This document shows, one piece after another, positions 1 through 11,109 of a stretch of 64,000 bases of DNA. Source of the DNA: Hetaerina americana. Taxonomy: Eukaryota; Arthropoda; Insecta; Odonata; Calopterygidae. Numbering within the stretch: the stretch's first letter is position 1; each line of letters opens with the position of its first letter. The stretch spans positions 28,375,990-28,439,989 of the forward strand of contig JAKTNV010000001.1 of assembly GCA_022747635.1 (NCBI GenBank), in the 5' to 3' direction. The position numbers and the translations under genes were made by a program. The notes below the pieces were generated by a model that saw only the letters and a list, made by a program, of their open reading frames with translations, did not search any database and was not told the origin of the DNA.

Positions 1-984
1 AAGTTTTATGCCCTTGCACTCCTCATTTATTCAGAATGGCTATTCATTGACCTCCTTAATATCTTCAAATATTTTACTTTGAAAAATGGCATTTTAAGAA
101 TTACCTTTTAAGCCATTTAGGCATGTTATGACTTAACAAATTAATTTTTTATGCACATAAATTCAGTTGGCCATGGGTTGTCACTCATCAACTATTTTTC
201 CAGTCTTTGGTGAAATAAAATTAATATATCCATTTAGATATACATATATATATACACATGCATAAATATATGGAATATAATTTAATAATCATCTACATAC
301 ATAAGCATGTTTTCATATATATATATAATAAGAGTATGTTATTGGTGTAAGTTAAATTCTGTTAATTAATTGGGTGTAACATAATGTTAAACATGAAAAT
401 ATATATATATTTCCAGTTGCCTGAAAAAATGCACACTTCAGCACTACGCTTATAATCAAACTATTCCCTTGCTCAAATCTTTCACTTGAAACTGAATATT
501 TAGTCAATTAAATACTTTCACAAGATCTCTTTTATATAATTCTATGATGCCTTCAATGCCTAATATTTGAAATCCCATTTGGACTAAATTACACAGCCAA
601 ATGAATTGTAAACTTTTAATATAGGCAAAATTTAGACAAAGTAAACTACAAGAGAAATGAAAAATTATATTTAATTAGCACTTTCTAAAATCAGTATTAT
701 GTGAGCTGCACATCTTGAGTACCTACCTATATTCAACTTTAAATTAGTGGAGAGAAAGCCACTTTTCTAGCCTAAATAAAGAAGCATCCTCTAAGCCACG
801 GCTGTGCTTTATAAAATTTTTATACTTCAGACATTTATTTCTAAATTCCTTTCCAAAGAGGCCTTCTTCAAATATTGGCCAGCACAAACAACAGTGACTG
901 GTTCAAATGTAGTTCAAGATTTAGAATATAAATGTGTATATATATATATATCATGTACAAACATATATACATACATACATGGAT
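1..984. other. AT-rich DNA without a recognisable gene
   Basis: No ORF with protein-like composition and no recognisable transposon protein was seen on either strand. The sequence is strongly AT-rich with short TA/ATA runs around 235-400. Confidence 0.6.
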
Positions 985-1061
985 GGTCTGAAAAGTTTTT
1001 GACTCAGAAAATTTCAGAAAAAATTTCTTGTATCTTTGTTAGGTCAGAAACTTTTCAGACC
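985..1061. mobile_element. 77-bp mariner-type MITE (hairpin)
   Basis: The ends form an inverted repeat: GGTCTGAAAAGTTTTTGAC at the left and its complement with one mismatch at the right, separated by about 39 bases. There is no room for coding sequence. It sits in TA-rich DNA, the target expected for mariner elements, directly beside a TA/TG microsatellite. The inverted repeat is seen in the sequence; assignment to a mariner-derived MITE is inference from the end sequence and size. Confidence 0.6.
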
Positions 1062-1111
1062 ACACATATAATATATATATATATATGTGTGTGTGTATAT
1101 ATGTATATATA

Positions 1112-1176
<65 letters not shown>

Positions 1177-1190
1177 ATGTATATATTGCA
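1062..1190. repeat. (TA)n/(TG)n microsatellite
   Basis: About 125 bases of alternating TA, TG and TATG units. An ORF running through it on the plus strand encodes only Y/I/C/V low-complexity residues and is not a gene. Confidence 0.9.
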
Positions 1191-4100
1191 AAACATCTAG
1201 GAATCTTTTTCACGGTTTTAAAACCTTATTGTCACTTTCCTCATTGTTCTAAGTATACTTTACATGACATTGTATTGCATGTCAATGTGTAAGTGTGAAA
1301 AGGATATTTAATAAGCATTGCATTTGCTGTACCTATATTCTGTCTATAACTGTTTTATTTTGAAACGATGAAAGGGACCAGGGAACTGGAGTCCTATTGC
1401 CATATTTGTGAGGTCTTAATAAAAAATTATGAAAAAATAATGCCCAGTTTTAACTGGTTAAATCTTTTGTACCATGTTTAATATCAAAACTATTAACTGC
1501 TCCTTATTTTTCTGGCATATCTTATATCAGGTTAGAGATTTGAGGAATAACAAGGTAGTCTGTATCTACATGAAATAATTTTGGAAATGAATTTTAATTT
1601 ATTATTCTGTCTGTACATTCTTAAAATAAATATAGGCAAGTTATGACAATCCATGGATAATTATTCATTTATGCTTGGCATATTTATGTGAGAATACAAA
1701 TCTTAAGCCATATTGATCAGATAAAAAACATAGCTACACAATCCCTTACTTCATTGGTATAAACAAAATAGGACCTGTAATTAAATGTGGCAAGTAGGTT
1801 TCATCACAAAAAGAGACAAATTAAATTGTTTGGAGATTATTTGCAATAAGGATACTCATCTATAATCAATGGATTCTCGATATATATAATCCTCATTAAG
1901 CTGATATTTAGGTTGCTCTTTATTGCTGTATATATGATTCTCGAACTTATATGATGCCCTTTAAGGTTACTAGAATTAATATTCATTAATGATCATAATT
2001 AAAATCATTAATTAATGTCCTAAAGAGTATTTGACTAATAGAGGTGTTCAAATTCACAGATAAAAATATCAATTACTTAAATGTACATACATTTACTAAT
2101 TTTAAACTCATGTTTTCCATTTTTATTGGTTAAATTGTTATTTTTTAACTTGCCTATTGGATTATGTGTTTGTCCTTGCATTCTTTGATCTAAAAATATC
2201 ATAAACACCCAATACTATGAATTTCCATAACTTCCAACAGGTGTTTTACTGATAAGACCAGATGTATGTGAACAATTAATTGAATTAAGCACTGAAGTAA
2301 GATGTCAAATATCTTTTGGAAGCTATTTATCATATTTTTCCAAAAATATTTTCTTTCAGACAATTTCATTCCAGAAATTGTTGTTACTCAAAATCTGAGG
2401 CAATTAAGATTTGAAATTTAGTAATTAAAGCAGCTACAATAGTAATGGTATACTGTCATCATACCAATATTGGATTAGTATATGGTACTCATCCTACATA
2501 TATATTTCTTTCAGTCATATCAGTATATTTTTGCCTTCCTACTCTATTCAATATTAATATATGACCTTAGGTTGATCTAAGATGATAATATATCATTGTA
2601 AATAATTCATATAAACTAATTATAGGAATTAAAGAAAAATGAGTATCTGAGTATCACCATTTATGATATATTTTGAATATATAGGATTTCCCTAGAAAAT
2701 ATATGTCCAGCATTTGCTACCAATGAACGTCAAAATTCATCTCAATGGGCTTAAGCACCAGCAAACAATGCCTTTGATCTAATGTGGTTCTTTACATGAA
2801 AAGGTATGTTACTTTAGAAAATAATCTTCTAAAGGTGTCAAAAATGTGCATAAGTGAAAAAATTTACACATTAATAACAACAAGCAAACTACCTTTATGG
2901 GTGTGTGTTTGCACAGAAAGTATCAGAGGTATGCAATTCATGTAGTGCACTGGAACAGGTTATGCTTAAGAGTTTGCTTTTCATCTCTCGGAGACTTTAA
3001 GCTAAGATAAAAATCATGAAAGTCAAGGAGTACAGAAAATAAAAGTCAAATGGAAGAAGGTATTCATCAACTCTCATGGAAAGAAGGGTGTGCAGATAAC
3101 AACAAGCAATGGAAATATCATCAATAGTTAACATTTAGTGCCCATGATAAAATGAAAATGCATTGCATTGTTCATTATCATACATCCACAAAAAATTATA
3201 AGCTTGATCATAGAGAAGCAGCACTAACCAGGGCAATAAATATTTCCCATGAGAAGAGAGATAATTAAATTTTTCAACCTAAAATTCAGTTTGATAGCTG
3301 TAGGTAATGTTCACAGAGTAAAGAAGATGTGTGCATGCCAGTGAGATTTACATATTAAAGTTAAAAAAAGGTGCTTAGGCTATCTCATGCCATAAAATCC
3401 AAATACCTCTCCAAGGTTTAAGTCCAGAGATCAAGGTTAATTGCTGATTTATCTATTAAATAAAAGATTATTGGAGCATCACAGGGGTATAAAAATGAAA
3501 GAATAGCAGTGAGTATGTAAATATGAATGAAATCTTTGAAATATTATATCTATCAGGACATATACCATTTATTAAAATATACTTTGTAAATATTGTAATT
3601 AGTAGTATAGAACTCAAGGAATTCCTCAGTAAAAGCTATTTCTCTATCAATTTCTGCTGACAATATTTAGGCTCACCAAATGAAAAGAGATTGTTTTCTA
3701 ATTTAATGAACAATATTTTACAAAAAAATACATTACTTAGTCAAATAATATAAAATGAAATCTTTGTAACACTTTCATTTATTGACTTCAACTTATTTAT
3801 CACAAATGAATTTCACGAGACAGATTTTGGAGGAGAGAGGGAAAACATGAAGTCAGTTCACTCAAAAATGCAAGCATTTATTAATAGCACATTATTACTT
3901 TAAATTTAGAAGACTGAATATTAGATATTTCCTGGATCCATATCTGATGGTGAAAATGTCTTGATTCTTTAAAGGAGCAAAACCTAAATCTGAAATATTT
4001 AGTTTTCTAAATGTGGGCTTAGTAGCAGGCATAAAATTCCACATTTACTAATTGGATCAGATTGGAATGGGCCTAAGATATGTGCAACACAAGAAAATAT

Positions 4101-4495
4101 TTCCACCGCCCCAGAGGATATTAAGGAAATATAGTGAAAAATAACATTCACTAGCCCATTGCATATTATTGCACTAGGTTGCAGATAACAGGTATTGATC
4201 TGGATGTCTAGAATTCGACCCTTTTCATTTTGATGGTAGCATGTTACAAAATAAATTTCAAATAAAACTATACAGTAAGGATAATTTGGAAACAACTATA
4301 TATTTGCAGGCTGACTACAGGAGCAGAACAGATAAGGAAATAAAACAATTATCTGATCCATAACATGTCGCCCACATTATTTATTCACCAGCAGACCATG
4401 TTGGTATAGGTTTTGTCAAAGCAGAATATACATATATGTATGTAAAGCAATAGAAACATGAGGATATGATTCAAGCTGAACACAGACACATTCAT
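1191..4495. other. AT-rich DNA, nothing recognised
   Basis: No exon, RNA gene or transposon signature could be supported. A 98-codon minus-strand ORF at 3,999-4,295 has no recognisable motif and no splice context. Confidence 0.55.
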
Positions 4496-4499
4496 TGAC

Positions 4500-4785
4500 T
4501 ATAAGACAGGTATTCATCCACACTATAAAAAATTCTTTCGAATTAAAAATATCTTAATTTACTCTTAAAGGTTACTAAACACACATTAGATTTCAGAAAA
4601 GAGGGAAGTTTATTGTACAAAATAAGTCCCATGCTCTTGGGCCCTTGGTAGGTGAATCTTGTGTTCACAAAATTGACATGTAGATTGTTTATATTGCGGG
4701 TACTGTGATTGTGAACGTCAGCAATAGTAGGGAAAGTCTTTAGGTTCATTCTTGTGTATACTACAGCAGTGAAAATATAAATACA
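4500..4785 (-). mobile_element. LINE 3' fragment (CR1/Jockey-like C-terminal domain)
   Basis: A minus-strand open frame (4,543-4,749) carries the pattern HNHSTRNINNLHV, then GPKSMGLILYNKLP, then FKSKLRYF. This matches the region just before the stop codon in many animal LINE ORF2 proteins (NTRNK...MG.KLYNKLP...FK..LK.FL). Only this tail survives; reverse transcriptase and endonuclease are absent, as expected of a 5'-truncated insertion. A second copy of the same type of domain occurs at 54.8 kb on the plus strand. Clade assignment is tentative. Confidence 0.65.
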
Positions 4786-4789
4786 CGGA

Positions 4790-6015
4790 AAAGGTTAAAT
4801 TGCCTAAATAGTGGAAGACTGGGGGCATCATATCTAACATTAGCTATCAAGCGTACAGCTTTTTTTGTTATTTAAAAATGGATATGGCCAGAGAGGATGA
4901 ACCCCAGGAAATAACATTTGAAACAATATGAGAATAGTATTCCTTGACATAAGAACCTCTCAACAAATTGTTTCCAGCCAAGCTGCCAGTGAAAAAATGA
5001 CATCCAAGGCCTCCCAGTTTGAAACATGGCAAGGAGATGTACAAGGTGGTAGGATTCCAAGAACTTGCAAAACTAACCCAAAAGAATTACGAGGAAAAGA
5101 TTTATTTATTTAAAAAAGCAGCCAAAAACTGCACAGAGGCTTTTACATTGACTGAAAGGCAATAGGTGAAAGCGGTGGTGAGGAAGAGAGTTCCAGGGAA
5201 GTATACTGAAGGAAGAAGGTCGTTGGTGTGGAGAGTTCCGTTGATGCTATGCAAGAATTTCATATCAGATAGCAATCGACGGTGGTAGAGATGGGAAACA
5301 CCAAGGATGAGAGATTAAATTCACAGGTTGTATTTTTTAGGGAAGGGATGCGACAACGGGTAATGATAATAAGGAAATAAAGAGGTCTGTTGAGTAATTC
5401 TAAATTAGTGGGGGCAGGCAGTCAAATGAATTGGTGAACAGTATTCTAAACTTAGGAGGAAAAAACCAAAAACGCTATTCTAAGGGTAAGAAGATCACCA
5501 ACATCAGTGTGGCGATTAAGTAGGCTGACTACTGCCATCGCTTTTCCGACAATCCTTTGAACGTTCGTTCTGTATTCCTCTAAAAATTATACCTTTGCAG
5601 ACATGAATTGAAATAGCACAAACATTTCATGCGTGAACATCAATAACAGTGATATTGGTCTCTTAAATATTTCATAACTGTAGATTTACTGTTTGGATTA
5701 CGTATGTAACTCGGACTCTAGCAAGCGATCCAAAGTAATCTTAAGTCAATAATTTAGGCATATGGGCGACCAAGACTTTTTCACAATTCTTTCAAAATCG
5801 CTGATTACCCTTATACAGCTCTTCAAGAGCGTTTTGAGGTTTTTAGTTTTCGAAGAAGAAGAAGAGACCTCTTTGATATTCACCATAAACGGCTCTCGCT
5901 CTAAATAGCAAACTCAAGGCTTGAAAATTATGGAAGTGTCACTCTATTCTTCACACCCATGAAATTGATATTGCTTTAGTCAATTCACACTTCAGATCAG
6001 ATTCTAATTCAATTC
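4790..6015. other. Unassigned, less AT-rich around 5.15-5.56 kb
   Basis: No gene recognised. The segment 5,150-5,560 is noticeably richer in G and C than its surroundings and may be an old repeat copy, but I see no motif that names it. Confidence 0.45.
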
Positions 6016-6019
6016 AGAA

Positions 6020-6896
6020 CTCTCTGTAAGGGCATACTTTATTTTGTCTTGGAACTTCTGCTGTAATGTTCCTTTAAAAAGTCTTTCCAATAATGACTTT
6101 GCCAATCGTGCAATTTCATTCTTACTTGACAAGTCAAAAAATTCATTATGGTCTTCGTTATGGCTAATTGGATCTCTTCTATGGACAAAAATCGGGTTCC
6201 TTTCACAGCTGCTTTAATGCAAGGGAGCAAAAAGAAGTCTGCTGGGGCGACATCAGGGCTAAAGGGGGGCAGGGCATCATTGGCACCTGGTATTTGGCCA
6301 GGAGCTCGTGGTGCTTGTGGATCTTAGCGCATTGTGGTAAGGCACATTGTCATGATGGATTTGCCAGGTAGTGGAGATGTCTTTTCTTGTCCTAATAACC
6401 TTTTTTCTGAGTCTTTCTAGCACATCCACAAAGCAGGCAGCCTTACCTGTCTGTCCTTGAGGAACAAACTCCTTTACAGTCGAAAAAACATAAAGCATTA
6501 AGTCGAGCATTACTTTCACTTTCAATTTGCTCATTCTTGCCGTTTTGGGCTTGGGGTACTCGTTGGTGTGCCACTCATAGCTTTCGTGTTTTGTTTCTGG
6601 GCCATGTTCAAAAACCCAGGTTTCATCACCAGTGATGACGTTGTCCAAATAATCAGGTTCATTTTCAATACGTCGCAAAAGTTCATTTGCAATTTCCACT
6701 TGGTTGGTATTTCGTGACACGGTCAGGGGTTACAATAACTGACGTCCTGCTGCTTCCACAGCTTGGAGAGCACCAAGACTGGTTTTGCGGCAAAGCTTAG
6801 CGTCCCCCCACCAACTCCGAGTGGTTTGATCCCACTCCGACCAATAGGAGCGGCGCGGAAAATTCAATTGCATTACTTTTGGAACGCACCTTGTAC
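6020..6896 (-). mobile_element. Mariner-family transposon, internally deleted and frameshifted
   Basis: Read on the minus strand, the element begins near 6,896 with an end containing GGTGCGTTCCAAAAGTAATG, then a short leader. It jumps into the middle of a mariner transposase, so the N-terminal helix-turn-helix half is missing. Visible motifs are TGDETWVFEHGPETK (first catalytic Asp), IHHDNVPYH (second) and, after a frameshift near 6,310, SPDVAPADFF (third). The C-terminal part runs on to about 6,039. I could not find the matching 3' terminal repeat. The coding frame is broken, so it cannot encode a working transposase. Confidence 0.8.
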
Positions 6897-6899
6897 TTT

Positions 6900-7350
6900 G
6901 TGAGAGAGAGATCTGTTTCTACATTTAACCAATTAAAATTCTATTTCCTTTAAAAGCATTCTGTTTTTCTAAATTACTGAACAGGAACTTTGCTTGTGAT
7001 TCCTTCACTTGTGAGAGCATTAACTTCTCAGTTACTCAAGGCTTTAACCGCCAATCTTACAGGTTGTATACAGCTCAACATACCTCTCAATATTTCATAA
7101 TATTCTTCTTTCCATAAGTGACTGAGTTTCAACTCTTGTAAAATAGTCTTAATCGGATTTATGATCTTCATAAATCTCTCCCATCATTTTCTCCAGTGTT
7201 TCACATTCCAAAATAACTTTAGTTCTCTCTTTTCACTCCTGGTTATTTATTGCTCCACAAAATAATATTTTCCTGGAGAATATTTGAGCATATTCACAAT
7301 TCTTCACACGCTACTAATTTCCGAAGATAGGTCATCTCGCAAGTCATAAT
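6900..7350. other. Spacer between two mariner remnants
   Basis: AT-rich DNA with no recognisable motif. Confidence 0.4.
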
Positions 7351-7354
7351 GATC

Positions 7355-8050
7355 AGCTTAGGTCACACCAAATAACTCAGAACCACTGTATTCAACTTTC
7401 TCATATTGAGAACCTGTATTTAATTCACTATCACTGCTATGAGTCACTGACACTTTGCCTTTCAACTTTTTAACATAAAAAAACTTTTGTTGCAGCCTAC
7501 TATGCATCGCATGGTTATGCAGAACTGTTAGGTTGTCGGTGATAGTTTTTTTGATTTTTTCCATAACAGCTGCACCGTTACTTGTAATTGCAACCGCATC
7601 ATTTTCACGTTTTAATTGAAATTGAGTGATTTTGGTACGAATTTCGCGGCAACCCGTGTCATGTCCAAATCATTGGTAAAAATTGAATGGTACGAGCCAA
7701 TCGATTTGTTTAGGTCTTCAACATCTTCTCTAACAGTGATTTGACGATTGCCCAATACTATTTTCTTCACTTCATCAACGTTTTTGTCCGTTGTTGACGT
7801 GCTCGGGCATCCGGCGTGCTCTTCGTCGTTCACTTCTTCTCGGCCCTCTGAGAACATTATGCCCCACCGATAAACGTTGCTTCGGTCCAATGTAGCTTCT
7901 CCATATGCCACAGCCAACATTCAGAATGTGTCCGCTCACTTAATTTCGTTTTTAACCCAAAATTTGATAGATTATCTGATCCACTATTTCTTAATCTCAT
8001 TACAAGGTTTTCAATTGCAGAATTATTGAACCCAAAGGATAGCATTTCCT
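7355..8050 (-). mobile_element. Mariner remnant of a second subfamily
   Basis: The minus strand encodes a mariner N-terminus across two frames: KTKLSERTHSECWLW near 7,950, then AYGEATLDRSNVYRW, MFSEGREEV, and a degenerate GRPSTS motif (CPSTSTTDKN). RVAAKFVPKSLNF precedes a stop near 7,612. Further downstream the frame ending at 7,358 contains LHNHAMHS, a plausible decayed form of the second catalytic motif LHHDNAPSH. The first catalytic Asp region is missing. It is more similar to the intact element at 19.5 kb than to its neighbour at 6.0-6.9 kb. Confidence 0.7.
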
Positions 8051-8059
8051 ACGTTTTCA

Positions 8060-9200
8060 AAATAAAATCCCAAGAATAGCAATTATGGTCTAATGCAACA
8101 ATTAGATTAGACAACAATTTAAAATTGTGAGCCTTCATAATTATAGATTTACCATTTAAAACATTATATAGATTAATTGAACAATATTTCACTATTTAGA
8201 TAAATATTTAATAAACAGAAGCATTGGAAGCCTATAATGCTAAGATAATTTCAAGAAGGCCCGATTGAATAAATTGAATGAATTTATTACAGAAGATGGG
8301 AGTACATTGAAGTGATCATTATTACACATAGATATGGGGACATATTAAGCTAATCATCTTAAATAAACATATAGATGGAAATATAGGAGACTTATCTACA
8401 TCCAGCACATTTCTCTGACTGCTGAGGTGCATGTAGCTGATGGAGTCAGAATGGGCAGTGCTAGGCAGGGGTTGGACATGTATGCTGTTTATCACCTGTT
8501 TTTTCAATATATATACACAGGTAATGGTGGGAGAGGAATGAGTAAGGATGGGGCACAAGTGAAAATTAGTGGGAAATTCATTAAACTACTTAGAATTAGG
8601 GGCAGAACAAGCTTTGGCTTGCCAGTCAAAAAAGAGGTTAAAATTAACACATTATGAAACCAGCAATCATTGTGAGATCCATGATTACCAATAGATCTAA
8701 AAAAAATCACATTAATTCATGGATAATGACAATGCACAAATGAAGATCCAAGATCACACCAAAGGTTCCTCATGTTCATTTCAAGAGAGACAAATCTTGT
8801 ATGATCTTTATCACCATTATGGCCAAGATTGCTTTAGGCAAAAATTGTTCACATTTAAAAGCAACGAAAGGTATTTAGCCTATGCAATACCATGAAGCAC
8901 TCCTTCCTAAAGATTTTAGGTACTCTACTTACCATTTTTTACACATTTTTGCATGCATTAGAATGCTATAAAAAAAACCCAACCCTAGGCCTGGTCTGCT
9001 TTCTTAATTTCAAGTTACCAAGTTTCTGTTCTAAAGAGACTACCTTATTAGACACCACAAGGTGGTGTATACCATTATGACACACGAAGAGCAGCTAAAA
9101 AAATTATCAATACATGCATACAGAAATATGGAAAACCTTATCATTTCAGAGTATTTATCGATTCGGTAACTTGAAGTCATGTAACAGTTACAAATTTCTT
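8060..9200. other. No gene recognised
   Basis: Several short ORFs (for example 8,427-8,657 on the plus strand) have no recognisable motif. Confidence 0.45.
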
Positions 9201-9204
9201 ATAG

Positions 9205-11100
9205 ATAAATAATAATTATTATTATTACGAGGTAATTACCAGTTAAGGTACGTTTTTGAATGGACACAACTAAAAAATAAATATTTTGTGACTCCTAAAA
9301 AAAAACAATCCAGCAACCTTGTCTGTATCAGGTCCCTCTTAATCTGAGTACTTCCTCCCTTCATCCCGTCCAACCTCCCTATTCTGTTCCTGACCTTTCC
9401 CCGTTTGCCTAACATTCTCCCCTCAGCTACAGTTTTCAGCATCCCATTGCCAGTAAATACGCCCTTCATCCATTTTTCCTGCCTACATAGGATTTCTCCC
9501 AACAAACCCCTCCCTTTGCCCACCATACCAAGTACTTCAGTTGTTTCCTTCTCTGTCCATTTCACCTTCTCCATTCTTCTCCACACCCACATTTCTAAAA
9601 CCTCCAGTCTACGTCTATCCTCCTGCTTCAATGACCATGTTTCCGCGCCGTACATAGCTACGCTCCATATCAAAGTTGTCGAGTCTTTTCTTAATATACT
9701 TACTCGGTCCCAGTCATCAACTGCCTTCTTCTTGTGAAAGCCTCTTAGCCTAGCGCAATTCTTCTCATTTCTTCAATAATACTCAGCTCTATACCATCCT
9801 CAATGATTTTTTCTACAGCCTGCTGGTACACCTTCCTTGTCAATCCATTTAATGCTTCTACATTCCATTTTCTAACCCGCCGCCACTGCCTTATCTTTTT
9901 GAAACGGAGGCTACATTTCAAAACAACTAAATTGTGGTCTGAGTCCGCATCCACCCCCGGGAAGGTGTGCGAATTTATCACACTGTTCCTGAACCTATAT
10001 CTAACCAAAATATAATCTAGCTGGTCTAGCTGAGTCACCTGGTATTTTCCATGCATACCTGCGCCTTTTGTGGTGTCTTAACCAATTGTTGGTGATGACT
10101 AACCCCTGTCTCCTGCAGAACTCAACTGCTTTCCCCCACGGTCATTCCTCGTGCCTAAACCGTAGTCCCCCACCTCATCACCATCACTCCCTTTGCCTAC
10201 TGTCGCATTCCAATCCCCCATCACTATCAAATGTATCCCTGCAGGGACACACGTGATTATGTCCTCTAACTGATCGTATATCCTATCGACCTCTTCTTCC
10301 TTATGGTTGCTCGGTGGCATGTATACCTGCATAATAACCAAGTTCGTCGGCTCTGCTTTTATCTTTGCTAGTAATATTCTATCCATTAACTGTTCTATGT
10401 TGACTACGCTTCTTCCTACCTCTTCATTTAATTCTATGGCAACCCCTCGTTGGCTCTCTTCCCTGCCGCTGTATATTATTCTACAATTATCACTCCAGTA
10501 ATCCCTGCTATCCTTCCATGTCACCTCGCACAGACCTAAAATATCTATTTTCCCTTTTTCATCTCTCGCTTAATATTCTCCAATTTCCCTGCCCTCATCA
10601 ATGTCCTAATATTCCACATTCCTATTCTAACTAATTTGGTCTTCTTCTCCTGCATCTTCTGTCCTACTACTTCCGGTTTTCCTTTGCAAGGGTTTCGTGG
10701 GATGACGACCGCGGAAGCCTTGCCTCCCTCGCTGCCGGGCACAACACACGGCCGATTGGGCCGAGCCGCGTAGTTGCCAGGACTCAAACTCTCTGTAGTG
10801 AGAATCATATTTATCTTGGGAATGATAATTGAGGTGGTTTCCCGTTGCCTTCCTCTATAGTGTTTTTAACGTGACACCATCACTCAATGGCCGCCCCACT
10901 GGGGTAAGACGCCTTTTCAGCTGCCTCACTGAGGAACAGACGCTGCGTGGACTACTTTTCGTCACGCTACAAACCTTCAACCTATCTCGCATGGGTGACC
11001 TTACCCAGAGCAATTATCATTACTCCTGCCAGCACAGCTCTAGGGGACATCGGAATGCACAAGCTCTTCCACCACGTCAAGGTTGCAGTCAGGGGAGGGA
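9205..11100 (-). mobile_element. RTE/BovB-like LINE with internal deletion of the reverse transcriptase
   Basis: Minus strand, 5' to 3'. A GC-richer leader (about 11,100-10,810) includes the block GGCAACGGGAAACCACCTC, seen in many arthropod LINEs. It is followed by an APE-type endonuclease: GMWNIRTL near 10,610, LCEVTWKD near 10,520, GDWNATVG near 10,220 and DSDHNLVV near 9,930. Several frameshifts and stops interrupt it. The frame then passes, without any reverse transcriptase palm domain, into the LINE C-terminal region MYGAETWSLKQEDRRRLE...EMWVWRRM (9,673-9,350). The 3' end is a short TAA-rich tail near 9,207-9,230. Endonuclease and C-terminus are kept while the polymerase is lost, so the copy cannot be autonomous. 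Clade name is inferred from motif style. Confidence 0.8.
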
Positions 11101-11109
11101 CATAAATAA

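Noticed and set aside
804..1292. 162-codon plus-strand ORF
   Set aside because: It is open because of the TA/TG microsatellite and encodes low-complexity Tyr/Ile/Val/Cys repeats.
8322..8710. Overlapping ORFs on both strands
   Set aside because: No motif on either strand and no repeat relationship to other parts of the window.
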